Positions 1-7,925 of a DNA stretch of 53,951 nt are shown piece after piece. How positions within the stretch are numbered: the stretch's first letter is position 1; each line of letters opens with the position of its first letter. This DNA comes from Flavobacteriaceae bacterium (GTDB taxonomy: Bacteria; Bacteroidota; Bacteroidia; Flavobacteriales; Flavobacteriaceae), in assembly GCA_947488595.1 (NCBI GenBank), contig CANKZI010000019.1, positions 1-53,951 on the forward strand, read 5' to 3'. Both the position numbers and the translations under genes were made by a program. The notes below the pieces were generated by a model. The model did no database searches, was not told the origin of the DNA, and worked only from the letters and a program-made list of their open reading frames with translations.

Positions 1-45
1 AGCAGAAATTTGACAAAAAAACTAGCCGATTTGATTCAAACCTAA
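1..45 (+). CDS. C-terminal end of an unidentified protein (partial)
   Basis: Frame 1 is open from the window edge to a TAA at 43-45 and encodes 14 residues ending LADLIQT. The ending looks like a natural amphipathic C-terminus, and the next gene starts 23 bases later on the same strand, so the two could be co-transcribed. The fragment is too short to name a family. It could also be a chance open frame. Confidence 0.4.
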   Translation, partial: SRNLTKKLADLIQT

Positions 46-68
46 CTTCATTTAAATCCTAAATTCAA

Positions 69-1550
69 ATGGGAATCGTACTCAAACAGTCGGCAACAAA
101 TACAATTATAACCTATTTTGGTTTCGCAATCGGCGCAATCAATACTTTGTTTTTGTACACTACTTTTTTAGGAAAACAATATTACGGAATGGTAGGTTTT
201 TTGCTTTCGGCCGCCAATATTATGATGCCTTTGATGGCTTTTGGTGTTCATAGCACCATGATGCGATTTTATTCGCATTACAAATCCGAGCAAGAAAAAG
301 AGCGGTTTCTGAGCTTTATGTTGCTGATGCCATTATTGCTCATCATTCCATTAAGTGCCATAACCGATTTTTTTTATAACGAGATTGCTTATCTTATTTT
401 AAAGAAAAATCCTGTTGTCGCTCCTTTTTTATGGCTCATTCCGGTAATTGGAATTTTTATGGGTTATTTTGAGATTTTTTATGCTTGGGTAAAAATACAT
501 ATGAAATCGGTTTTTGGCAATTTTATCAGTGAAGTCTTGGTTCGCGTTGTTGTAATGTTTTTACTTTTTGCTGTTTATTGGAAATGGATTAGCGCTGATA
601 CCTTTATTTATTGTCTTTCGGCTGCTTATGGTTTACAATTTTTGGCGATGAAAAGCTATGCGATTTATGTTAAGATGCCAGTAATGTCGTTCCAATTTCC
701 AGACAATACTAAAGACATTTTTAAATATTCTTTCTTTATTGTTTTGTCCGGAAGTGTGGCCAGTTTATTATTAGAATTTGACAAAGTGATTATTCCAGCT
801 TATGAAGAATTTAGCAGCAATGCGATTTATCAAGTAGCCATATTTATAGCGACAGTTATTGCTGTTCCAAGTCGAGCGATGCTTCAGATTATTTATCCGA
901 TTACGGCGAAATTGATGAGTGAAAATAAGATGGGAGAATTGAATGATCTCTATAAAAAAAGCGCAATCAACTTACAGGTTTTCGGTGGTTTAATTATGCT
1001 AGGGATTTTCTTGAACATTGACCAAATGTTTTTGATTATTCCGGGAGATTACGGCACAGGCACTTTGGTGGTGTTTTTGATTGGTTTGTCAAAATTTTAT
1101 GACGTAATTTTAGGGAACAACAACGCCATTTTACTCAATACCAAATACTACCGTTGGGTTTTAATTTTCGGATTGTTATTATTTGTAATGGCAATCGGAT
1201 TGTTGCTAGTGTTTATTCCAATTTTTGGTGCAATAACAGGTGCTGCAGTAGCGGCGTTATTATCTGTAATGATTTACAACACCATCAAACTTTTATTTGT
1301 TGTAAAGAAAATGAATCTTTTTCCGTTTACCATTAACACATTAAAATCACTCCTTATTATAGCGGTTGTTTTTATATTGTTTTATTTCTGGAATTTTGAT
1401 TTTCAACCCATTATCAATATTACATTAAAGTCATTGTTGATTACGATAGTTTATGTTTGGGTCAATTACAAATGGGTTATTTCGCCAGAAATTAATCAAG
1501 TAATTGACAAGTTTTTGATGCGATTGAATAAAAAATCAAAATCAAATTAA
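69..1550 (+). CDS. Polysaccharide flippase / lipopolysaccharide biosynthesis protein (Wzx/MATE-like)
   Basis: This 493-residue protein is strongly hydrophobic throughout, with about 12-14 predicted membrane segments and short polar loops. That is the usual size and layout of Wzx/RfbX-type flippases of the MOP exporter superfamily, which move lipid-linked oligosaccharides across the inner membrane. The N-terminus resembles that superfamily: a short polar stretch, then a first helix around residues 13-33 and a second around 41-61. The C-terminus is basic (KKSKSN). A strong intrinsic terminator follows at once, so this is the last gene of its transcript. The exact substrate (O-antigen, capsule or other glycan) cannot be read from the sequence. 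The ATG at 69 is the natural start. Confidence 0.8.
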   Translation: MGIVLKQSATNTIITYFGFAIGAINTLFLYTTFLGKQYYGMVGFLLSAANIMMPLMAFGVHSTMMRFYSHYKSEQEKERFLSFMLLMPLLLIIPLSAITDFFYNEIAYLILKKNPVVAPFLWLIPVIGIFMGYFEIFYAWVKIHMKSVFGNFISEVLVRVVVMFLLFAVYWKWISADTFIYCLSAAYGLQFLAMKSYAIYVKMPVMSFQFPDNTKDIFKYSFFIVLSGSVASLLLEFDKVIIPAYEEFSSNAIYQVAIFIATVIAVPSRAMLQIIYPITAKLMSENKMGELNDLYKKSAINLQVFGGLIMLGIFLNIDQMFLIIPGDYGTGTLVVFLIGLSKFYDVILGNNNAILLNTKYYRWVLIFGLLLFVMAIGLLLVFIPIFGAITGAAVAALLSVMIYNTIKLLFVVKKMNLFPFTINTLKSLLIIAVVFILFYFWNFDFQPIINITLKSLLITIVYVWVNYKWVISPEINQVIDKFLMRLNKKSKSN

Positions 1551-1559
1551 CACAAAAAA

Positions 1560-1592
1560 AGTCCCGCTAGCATAACTAACGGGACTAACAAA
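1560..1592 (+). terminator. Intrinsic terminator after the flippase gene
   Basis: The arms AGTCCCG-TAG and CTA-CGGGACT form a GC-rich 11-bp stem with one mismatch around a short loop (1560-1586), 10 bases after the flippase stop. The A-tract before the stem (1553-1559) could also serve transcripts arriving from the minus strand, where the next gene ends at 1618. Confidence 0.75.
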
Positions 1593-1617
1593 CAAACCCA
1601 ACCACTTTAAACTTTTA

Positions 1618-2265
1618 TTAATCTCTTCCTTTTTTGTCCTCTTTTAAAGTTGTACCTTCAATTTTTGCTTTTTTGCCATTGGATTTGTAATAATAGTAAT
1701 CATTTTCATTACCATCAGCAGCAGAGTTGTAATCATCATAATCACAAGAAGAATATGAAAATCCAGTATTAAAATGATCATTTTTTACCAAACCAACCAA
1801 ATCTATAATTTGTCCTTTTCGGTTGTAAACGATTTTTAAACCACCAACTTGTTGCAACGCAAAACGGTTGTAAGTCATATAAACACTACCAATTCTTTTG
1901 ATTCTATCATTAGCATCATAATTGATAAATACGTTTCCAACGCGCCGAACTCTGCCAAAATAATCATGTTCTATTTTTACACCATAATTGGTTGCTTTAT
2001 TATTTCGAGCACCATACGTTTTGTTAAACGTAGTGCGTCTTCCATTTTTGTAATAAAAATCTCTTGTTGACGGACGTGTGTTAAAATCAAATTGACCGTC
2101 AGGAAAGACAAAAAATTCAATGCCTCTTTCAACAAATACAATCGGTTCTGCTTCATAAATGTTAACTGGAAACCTACTTTCGTTGTAATAATTGATTACT
2201 GATGAAGCATTGGCTACACTTCCTACCAGAAAGATACTAGCTACTAAAAGGGTAATTTTTTTCAT
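1618..2265 (-). CDS. Exported hypothetical protein
   Basis: The 215-residue product begins MKKITLLVASIFLVGSVANA, a clear Sec signal peptide with a likely cleavage after ANA, so it is periplasmic or outer-membrane associated. The middle is rich in Tyr, Asn, Arg and Gly with recurring short units of the type NRFxxxxVGxxxIxYxxxGxI (residues about 110-165), which suggests a small beta-rich repeat fold. The C-terminus is an acidic DYDDYN/Tyr-rich stretch followed by a lysine-rich tail. I chose the ATG at 2265, because the upstream alternative at 2271 is a TTG. Similar signal-peptide proteins are common in Flavobacterium, but I cannot assign a function. It stands alone, with terminators on both sides. 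Confidence 0.6.
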   Translation of the reverse strand: MKKITLLVASIFLVGSVANASSVINYYNESRFPVNIYEAEPIVFVERGIEFFVFPDGQFDFNTRPSTRDFYYKNGRRTTFNKTYGARNNKATNYGVKIEHDYFGRVRRVGNVFINYDANDRIKRIGSVYMTYNRFALQQVGGLKIVYNRKGQIIDLVGLVKNDHFNTGFSYSSCDYDDYNSAADGNENDYYYYKSNGKKAKIEGTTLKEDKKGRD

Positions 2266-2393
2266 AATCAATAAATTTAATATTTTGCCTACTCGTACGC
2301 TTTTTGGCTGCGGCGGACTTTATTTTTTAAAGCTGTTAAACCATTTTCAATTTGCGTGCCAGAAATCAATATTAACAATGCTATTGCATAAAA

Positions 2394-2423
2394 AAACCTT
2401 ATTCCGAAATGGAAATAAGGTTT
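2394..2423 (-). terminator. Intrinsic terminator downstream of uvrA
   Basis: The arms AAACCTTATT and AATAAGGTTT form a perfect 10-bp stem. Read on the minus strand the hairpin is followed by seven T, which is the correct orientation to end the uvrA transcript, whose stop codon lies about 95 bases upstream at 2519. Confidence 0.75.
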
Positions 2424-2518
2424 AAAGCTTTGATAATGAAGTATTTTTAAATTATTTTTATTATGTTAAATTTTTTGTATTAAATTATTTTTTTTAGAAA
2501 TAATTACATGAAAACCAA

Positions 2519-5314
2519 TTAAATTAGTTTTTCCTTTAAATATTTGGCGGTTATTGATTTTTTGTTTTTTACAATTTCCTCTGGTGTTCCAACGGCAATC
2601 AGTTGTCCACCATTTTCGCCGCCTTCAGGTCCTAAATCGATAATCCAATCGGCACATTTAATCAAATCCAAGTTGTGTTCTATCACAATTATCGAATGGC
2701 CTTTGTCGATTAAAGCATCAAACGAAGCCAATAATTTTTTAATATCATGAAAGTGCAAACCTGTGGTTGGTTCGTCAAAAACAAACAACGCTTTCTCTTT
2801 GGTACTTCCTTTGACTAAAAACGAAGCCAGCTTTATCCGTTGTGCTTCGCCACCAGAAAGGGTAGAAGACGACTGTCCTAATTGCACATAACCCAATCCA
2901 ACATCTTGCAAAGGTTGCAACTTTTGTGAAATTTTTGTTTGTTTTGTATCGGCAAAAAAGGCAACAGCATCATCAATGGTCATGGTCAAAATGTTGTCAA
3001 TATTTTTACCTTCAAAATGCACTTCAAGCACCTCTTTTTTGAAACGCTTTCCGTTACAAGTATCACAAGGCAAAGAAACGTCGGCCATAAAAACCATTTC
3101 TACATTTATTGAACCTTCCCCTTTACAAGTTTCGCAGCGGCCTCCGTCGACATTAAAAGAAAAATGTTTGGGTTGGTAACCACGAATTTTAGAAAGTTTT
3201 TCTTTGGAAAACAAATCGCGAATGTCGTCGTACGCTTTGATGTACGTCACGGGATTGGAACGTGAACTTCGTCCGATTGGATTCTGATCAACATATTCAA
3301 TGTGTTGAATTTTATGGTAATATCCGCGCATTTCGGTAAATTGTCCAGCTTTTTCCCCAATACCATCCAATTTTTTTTGCATGGCTGGAAATAATATTTT
3401 TTTGACTAATGTACTTTTTCCGCTTCCAGAAACACCTGTAATTACGGTCAAAACTTCTAACGGAAATTTGACATCAATATCCCTAAGGTTATTTTCGCGA
3501 GCACCTAAAATTTCAATATAAGTGCTTGATTTTCTCCTGATTCGAGGTACTTTTATTTCCATTTCACCGTTAAGGTATTGGGCAGTCAACGAGGTCGATT
3601 TTAGGATTTCGTCATACGTGCCTTGTGCTACTAAATGGCCACCATTGGTTCCTGCTTCGGGACCAATATCGATAATCATATCAGCGGCTTTCATAATGTC
3701 TTCATCGTGTTCTACAACAATTACTGTATTGCCCAAATCACGCAATGCAACCAAAACATGAATCAATCGTTCGGTATCTTTTGGATGCAAACCAATACTC
3801 GGTTCATCTAAAATATACATCGATCCTACCAAACTGCTTCCGAGTGAAGTGGCCAAATTGATTCGTTGTGATTCGCCGCCCGAAAGTGTGGCTGAATTCC
3901 GATTCAATGTCAAATAATCCAAGCCTACTTCCACGAGAAAACGCAAACGATTATTGATTTCGATTAAGAGCCTTTTGGCAACTTGTAAATCATATGCTGA
4001 TAATGCTATAGTATTAAAAAATTCAGTTAAATTTTTAATGGGCATGTCTACCAAATCTGAAACGGTTTTGCCATCAATTTTGATATAATTGGCTTCTGGT
4101 CGCAAGCGCTTTCCTTTACAGGCATAACATTTTGTTTTTCCGCGGTAGCGAGATAACATGACACGATTTTGAATTTTATAGTTTTTTTCTTCTAATTCTT
4201 TAAAAAAATCATGCAGTCCGGTAAAATGTTTATTGCCATTCCATAACATTTCTTTTTGCGCTTCTGTCAATTGATAATACGGCTTGTGAATAGGAAAATC
4301 AAACAAATAGGCAGTGTTGACCAATGCATCTCGGTACCAACCCATACTTTCCCCGCGCCAAGCATAAACGGCATTTTCATAGATGGAAAGCGCGGTGTTG
4401 GGAATTACTAATTCTTCGTCAATTCCGATGACATTGCCATAGCCTTCGCAGACAGGACAAGCGCCATAAGGATTGTTGAAACTGAACAAATGCACATTGG
4501 GTTCTAGAAAATCAATCCCATCCAACTCAAAAATATTGCTATACGACAATCGTTTTTGCGTATCCAACTCTTGCAAATAGCAGGTTCCTTTGCCTTCATA
4601 AAAAGCGGTTTGAACTGCATCAGACAGTCGATTGTAAAAAGCTTCATCGTTGGTAACAACAATTCGGTCAACAATTAATAATATTTCGGTTTTTTTTGTT
4701 TTTTTAAGATTAGTAGCAATACTATCCAAACGCACGGTTTCGTTATCTACCAAAATTCTTGCAAAACCTTGTTGCAATAAAACGCTTAATTTTTCTTCGA
4801 TTGTTCGGCCTTTTTCAGGATAAATGGGTGTCAATAACAACCATTTGCTTTGTATTTCAAAAGTTTTAACCGCATTGACTACATCGGTAACTGTATCTTT
4901 TTTGACTTCTTTGCCTGAAATGGGCGAATAGGTTTTTCCGATTCTTGCAAAAAGCAATTTCATATAATCATAAATCTCTGTCGAAGTTCCTACAGTAGAA
5001 CGTGCATTGGTCGTATTTACTTTTTGTTCAATGGCAATGGCGGGCGCAATTCCTTTGATGTATTCGACTTTTGGTTTGTCCAACCGTCCTAAAAACTGTC
5101 GCGCATACGACGACAAGCTCTCAACATAGCGGCGTTGTCCTTCGGCATACAAAGTGTCGAATGCCAAACTTGATTTTCCGGAACCCGAAAGTCCAGTAAT
5201 CACAACCAATTTATTTCTCGGAATGGCAACATCAAGATTTTTAAGATTGTGTACTTGAGCACCTTTAATTATTATATTTTTCTTGGGTTCTAGTTTGGAT
5301 ATATCGGTAGTCAT
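2519..5314 (-). CDS. uvrA: Excinuclease ABC subunit A
   Basis: UvrA is the damage-recognition ATPase of nucleotide excision repair. It binds DNA as a dimer and loads UvrB. The 931-residue length is normal. Two ABC modules are visible. Module 1 has Walker A GLSGSGKS at residues 41-48, signature LSGGESQR and Walker [11 protein letters not shown]. Module 2 has [16 protein letters not shown] and [10 protein letters not shown]. Zinc-finger cysteines occur as CPVC and CYAC in module 1 and as CETC...CDTC in module 2, the latter inserted between Walker A and the signature as expected. The gene is monocistronic, with a TACCTTTG promoter core just upstream and a terminator downstream. All ATPase motifs are intact. 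Confidence 0.97.
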   Translation of the reverse strand: MTTDISKLEPKKNIIIKGAQVHNLKNLDVAIPRNKLVVITGLSGSGKSSLAFDTLYAEGQRRYVESLSSYARQFLGRLDKPKVEYIKGIAPAIAIEQKVNTTNARSTVGTSTEIYDYMKLLFARIGKTYSPISGKEVKKDTVTDVVNAVKTFEIQSKWLLLTPIYPEKGRTIEEKLSVLLQQGFARILVDNETVRLDSIATNLKKTKKTEILLIVDRIVVTNDEAFYNRLSDAVQTAFYEGKGTCYLQELDTQKRLSYSNIFELDGIDFLEPNVHLFSFNNPYGACPVCEGYGNVIGIDEELVIPNTALSIYENAVYAWRGESMGWYRDALVNTAYLFDFPIHKPYYQLTEAQKEMLWNGNKHFTGLHDFFKELEEKNYKIQNRVMLSRYRGKTKCYACKGKRLRPEANYIKIDGKTVSDLVDMPIKNLTEFFNTIALSAYDLQVAKRLLIEINNRLRFLVEVGLDYLTLNRNSATLSGGESQRINLATSLGSSLVGSMYILDEPSIGLHPKDTERLIHVLVALRDLGNTVIVVEHDEDIMKAADMIIDIGPEAGTNGGHLVAQGTYDEILKSTSLTAQYLNGEMEIKVPRIRRKSSTYIEILGARENNLRDIDVKFPLEVLTVITGVSGSGKSTLVKKILFPAMQKKLDGIGEKAGQFTEMRGYYHKIQHIEYVDQNPIGRSSRSNPVTYIKAYDDIRDLFSKEKLSKIRGYQPKHFSFNVDGGRCETCKGEGSINVEMVFMADVSLPCDTCNGKRFKKEVLEVHFEGKNIDNILTMTIDDAVAFFADTKQTKISQKLQPLQDVGLGYVQLGQSSSTLSGGEAQRIKLASFLVKGSTKEKALFVFDEPTTGLHFHDIKKLLASFDALIDKGHSIIVIEHNLDLIKCADWIIDLGPEGGENGGQLIAVGTPEEIVKNKKSITAKYLKEKLI

Positions 5315-5333
5315 AGCAAAAAATCAATTTTCG

Positions 5334-5341
5334 CAAAGGTA
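5334..5341 (-). promoter_or_regulatory. Promoter core for uvrA (TACCTTTG)
   Basis: On the minus strand TACCTTTG matches the Bacteroidota -7 element TAnnTTTG and lies about 20 bases before the uvrA start codon, giving a very short leader. No convincing -33 TTG was found at the usual distance, so the call rests on the -7 element and its position. Confidence 0.45.
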
Positions 5342-5508
5342 ATCAAATCTCAATTCAGAAACCATGAACATCGGCTCACAATTTATAATCGAAACTTCAA
5401 ATTTTAACTATTAAAGTTTCAAAATAGCTTATTTTTCAGCTGTATTTATTAAAAATGAAAGCAAATAATTTATTTGTTGCAAGAATTTTGTTAAATTTTG
5501 AATTTACG

Positions 5509-5541
5509 TTTGGAAATTAAAAATAATTTATGCTACATTTG
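5509..5541 (+). promoter_or_regulatory. Sigma-A type promoter for the sigma-factor gene
   Basis: TTTG at 5509-5512 and TACATTTG at 5534-5541 are separated by 21 bases and match the Bacteroidota consensus TTG-N17-23-TAnnTTTG. The predicted transcription start near 5548 leaves a leader of about 90 bases before the ATG at 5638, and that leader contains an 11-bp inverted repeat. Confidence 0.65.
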
Positions 5542-5583
5542 GCTAATAATTAACATCAAAATAACAGCAGCCTATACAATAAA

Positions 5584-5634
5584 ATTACTTTTTAGATCTA
5601 TTTCTCAAATTTAAATCCAAACTTAAAAAGTAAT
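5584..5634 (+). promoter_or_regulatory. Inverted repeat in the leader of the sigma-factor gene
   Basis: ATTACTTTTTA (5584-5594) and TAAAAAGTAAT (5624-5634) are perfectly complementary over 11 bp around a 29-base loop. The right arm ends three bases before the ATG at 5638, so the hairpin would occlude the translation initiation region. There is no T-tract after it, so it is not a standard terminator. A role in translational control or as a protein-binding site is inference. Confidence 0.45.
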
Positions 5635-5637
5635 CTT

Positions 5638-6222
5638 ATGGCTAATGTTCAAATTCCAGACGCTTTATTGGTAAAAAGTTATGTAGCAGGAGACGAAAAT
5701 GCTTTGGCTATCTTAATTAAACGGCACCAATCAAAAATTTACGGTTTTATTTATTCTAAAGTAAATGACCGTGATATTTCAGACGATATTTTTCAAGACA
5801 CTTTTATTAAAGTCATTAAAACTTTAAAATCCAATTCATATAATGAAGAAGGGAAATTCCTACCTTGGGTTATGAGAATTGCGCATAATTTAATTATCGA
5901 TCATTTTAGAAGAAATAAAAAGATGCCCATGTTTCGCGAAACAGAAGAGTTTTCTATTTTTTCGATTATGACCGATAATGTGCCCAATATTGAAGACCGA
6001 ATCATAACTGAACAAGTCGAATTGGACGTGCAAAAATTAATTTTAGAACTTCCAAACGACCAACGCGAAGTATTAATGATGCGCATTTATCAGGATTTGA
6101 GTTTCAAAGAAATTTCCGAAATTACAGGAGTTAGCATCAATACTGCTTTGGGCAGAATGCGTTATGCTTTAATGAATTTGAGAAAAATTATCGAAAAAAA
6201 TCAAATTGTTTTAACAAACTAA
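5638..6222 (+). CDS. RNA polymerase sigma factor, sigma-70 family (ECF-like)
   Basis: The 194-residue protein has the two-domain layout of group IV sigma factors. Region 2 spans about residues 20-95 and carries the typical DDIFQDTFIKV and PWVMRIAHNLIIDHFRR motifs. Region 4 spans about residues 125-185 and has LPNDQREVLMMRIYQDLSFK followed by an HTH. There is no sigma-1.1 or region 3 domain. No anti-sigma gene with a membrane segment is adjacent. Instead a 47-codon ORF follows after 48 bases. The gene has its own promoter and a leader with a stable inverted repeat next to the start codon. Its regulon cannot be predicted from the sequence. Confidence 0.9.
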   Translation: MANVQIPDALLVKSYVAGDENALAILIKRHQSKIYGFIYSKVNDRDISDDIFQDTFIKVIKTLKSNSYNEEGKFLPWVMRIAHNLIIDHFRRNKKMPMFRETEEFSIFSIMTDNVPNIEDRIITEQVELDVQKLILELPNDQREVLMMRIYQDLSFKEISEITGVSINTALGRMRYALMNLRKIIEKNQIVLTN

Positions 6223-6270
6223 TACTATTTTAGAATTTGCTGCGTTGTAAAAGGAACAAACAAATATAAC

Positions 6271-6414
6271 ATGGCGAAAATTTACTCTAAAAAAGCATTA
6301 GCTGCTCCAAAAATGCAACCTAAAAAAGAAACTGTTTCCTTTTTAATCAATTACTCCAAAGCATTAAGCTTTATACAAGTGGGTAAACTGAAAATTGAGC
6401 ACATCGCTAACTAG
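6271..6414 (+). CDS. Small basic protein encoded behind the sigma factor (47 aa)
   Basis: This short ORF starts with ATG after an AAGGAAC stretch that resembles a ribosome binding site, lies 48 bases downstream of the sigma-factor stop on the same strand, and ends with TAG directly before a strong terminator. The product is Lys-rich at the N-terminus (MAKIYSKKALAAPKMQPKKE) and has a C-terminal half with a hydrophobic pattern (TVSFLINYSKALSFIQVGKL). There is no signal peptide or membrane segment. From memory, short proteins of this kind follow the same sigma factor in other flavobacteria, but this was not checked. It could be a small partner or regulator of the sigma factor. Confidence 0.6.
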   Translation: MAKIYSKKALAAPKMQPKKETVSFLINYSKALSFIQVGKLKIEHIAN

Positions 6415-6418
6415 CAAA

Positions 6419-6454
6419 AATTCCGTTTGGTAAAAATCAAACGGGATTTTTTTT
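6419..6454. terminator. Bidirectional terminator shared by the sigma-factor operon and nth
   Basis: ATTCCGTTTG and CAAACGGGAT form a 10-bp stem with one G-U pair, followed by eight T on the plus strand and preceded by five A. It ends the sigma-factor/microprotein transcript. The right arm and T-run overlap the last five codons of nth on the opposite strand, where the T-run encodes its Lys-Lys-Asn ending. Confidence 0.8.
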
Positions 6455-7096
6455 ATAATATTCCTTGATAATTGCCTGTCGTCCAATTGTTTTTGTGATA
6501 ATATCACGGTCCAATTGCCAACCCCTTGCCGGCGAATATTCTCTTCCGTACCAAATAATCTGTAAATGCAAATCATTCCAAACCGCTTCTGGAAAAACAG
6601 ATTTTGCATCTTTTTCAGTTTGAACCACGTTTTTTCCATTTGATAAATTCCATCGGTACATCAACCTATGAATGTGGGTATCTACAGGAAAAGCTGCGAA
6701 ACCAAAGGCTTGCGACATCACTACGCTTGCTGTTTTATGACCCACCGCCGGAAGTGCTTCTAAAGCTTCAAAACTTTGCGGCACTTGTCCGTCATATTTT
6801 TCGATTATAATTGCAGACAAACCATGAATGCCTTTCGATTTCATGGGCGATAGACCGCAAGGCCGAATAATATCTTTGATTTCTTCGACGGTCATTTTGA
6901 CCATATCATACGGATTATCTGCTTTGGCAAACAACAACGGCGTAATCTGATTGACACGCACATCGGTGCATTGGGCCGACAATAAAACCGCAATCAATAA
7001 AGTATATGGATCTTTGTGGTCTAGCGGAATCGGAATAGTTGGGTACAGTTCTTTTAACGTATTTATAACAAATGTTGCACGCTCTTTTTTGGTCAT
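6437..7096 (-). CDS. nth: Endonuclease III (DNA glycosylase/AP lyase) lacking the iron-sulfur cysteines
   Basis: This is a base-excision repair enzyme that removes oxidised pyrimidines. The 219-residue protein has the helix-hairpin-helix LPAVGHKTASVV with catalytic Lys121 and the catalytic Asp139 in PVDTHIHRL, so it should be active. The C-terminal segment that in E. coli Nth carries four cysteines binding a [4Fe-4S] cluster is here IIWYGREYSPARGWQLDRDI and contains no cysteine. The protein is therefore a cluster-less variant. The last codons overlap the terminator shared with the sigma-factor operon. The gene is transcribed alone. Confidence 0.93.
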   Translation of the reverse strand: MTKKERATFVINTLKELYPTIPIPLDHKDPYTLLIAVLLSAQCTDVRVNQITPLLFAKADNPYDMVKMTVEEIKDIIRPCGLSPMKSKGIHGLSAIIIEKYDGQVPQSFEALEALPAVGHKTASVVMSQAFGFAAFPVDTHIHRLMYRWNLSNGKNVVQTEKDAKSVFPEAVWNDLHLQIIWYGREYSPARGWQLDRDIITKTIGRQAIIKEYYKKNPV

Positions 7097-7144
7097 ATTT
7101 GACTACTTTTATAATAGGTAAAAATAGTTTAAATTTTTTTATGT

Positions 7145-7284
7145 GCCTAATCCAGCTGTTCGCTACAACGCCTCATTTTTAAGTTTTTTTTTCTAATACA
7201 ACTGCACGAGCTCCTTTGTCGCTGTGCCGTTGCAAGAAAAAAATAAACTTAAAAATTACGGGGTTTTCACTTCCATCTGGGGCA
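7145..7284 (+). repeat. Palindromic dispersed repeat, copy D (between nth and bcp)
   Basis: The ends read CCAGCTGTTCGCTACAACGC and GGTTTTCACTTCCATCTGGG. They match the ends of three other intergenic elements in this window (23040-23122, 38131-38225 and, inverted, 41875-41960). Inside, ATTTTTAAGTTT at 7175 onward and AAACTTAAAAAT ending at 7256 form a long inverted repeat of about 20 bp flanking a GC-richer centre. No ORF is supported in it. It lies in the divergent space between nth and bcp. Confidence 0.65.
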
Positions 7285-7310
7285 AAACCGTAAATTGTAA
7301 AATATTAATA

Positions 7311-7334
7311 TCCAACAATCCAACAATCCAACAA
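7311..7334 (+). repeat. Three tandem copies of an 8-bp unit before bcp
   Basis: TCCAACAA is repeated exactly three times at 7311-7318, 7319-7326 and 7327-7334, 16 bases upstream of the bcp start codon. Such a tract can change copy number by slippage and alter the promoter or leader spacing of bcp. Confidence 0.7.
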
Positions 7335-7350
7335 TTTAATAAACCAAAAA

Positions 7351-7803
7351 ATGACCACACTACAAAAAGGCGATAAAGCACCTGATTTTTCAGGATTTGA
7401 CCAAGACAACAAATTCCACCAACTCGCAGATTATGCAGGAAAAAAGCTCGTTGTATTTTTTTATCCAAAAGCCAATACACCAGGTTGCACGGCTGAGGCC
7501 TGCGATTTAAGAGACAATTTCGAACGTTTTCAGTCCAATAATTATGCGCTTTTGGGCGTAAGTGCCGATTCGCAAAAAGACCAAGGCAAGTTCAAAGACA
7601 AGTTTAAATTTCCTTTTCCGCTTTTGGCCGACGAAGACAAATCGGTGATACAAGCTTTTGGCGTTTGGGGACCAAAAAAGTTTATGGGACGCAATTATGA
7701 CGGCATCCATCGCACCACTTTTGTGATCGACGAAAACGGAATCATAACAGATGTAATAGCAGACGTAAAAACAAAAGCCCACGCTGCGCAAATTTTAAAG
7801 TAA
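7351..7803 (+). CDS. bcp: Thiol peroxidase, AhpC/TSA-type peroxiredoxin (Bcp/PrxQ)
   Basis: The protein reduces peroxides using thioredoxin in the cytoplasm. The 150-residue length is typical. The peroxidatic Cys46 lies in the motif NTPGCTAEACDLRD and the resolving Cys51 is five residues later, which marks the PrxQ/Bcp class. The thioredoxin-fold strand KLVVFFYPKA precedes the motif. The ATG at 7351 gives the standard N-terminus MTTLQKGDKAPDF. The gene is monocistronic, with a three-unit tandem repeat in front and an intrinsic terminator behind. Confidence 0.93.
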   Translation: MTTLQKGDKAPDFSGFDQDNKFHQLADYAGKKLVVFFYPKANTPGCTAEACDLRDNFERFQSNNYALLGVSADSQKDQGKFKDKFKFPFPLLADEDKSVIQAFGVWGPKKFMGRNYDGIHRTTFVIDENGIITDVIADVKTKAHAAQILK

Positions 7804-7821
7804 TATTTAAAAGTAAAAACG

Positions 7822-7850
7822 AAAAGCTAACTTAAATGTTGGCTTTTTTT
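7822..7850 (+). terminator. Intrinsic terminator after bcp
   Basis: AAAGCTAAC and GTTGGCTTT form a 9-bp stem with one G-U pair around a short loop, followed by a run of T, about 20 bases after the bcp stop codon. Confidence 0.75.
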
Positions 7851-7925
7851 TATTTTAACAGTTAGAAAAAAGTACTTTTTTGGGTTAAAATATAGTAAAT
7901 GATTTGTATAAAAATATTTATAAAC

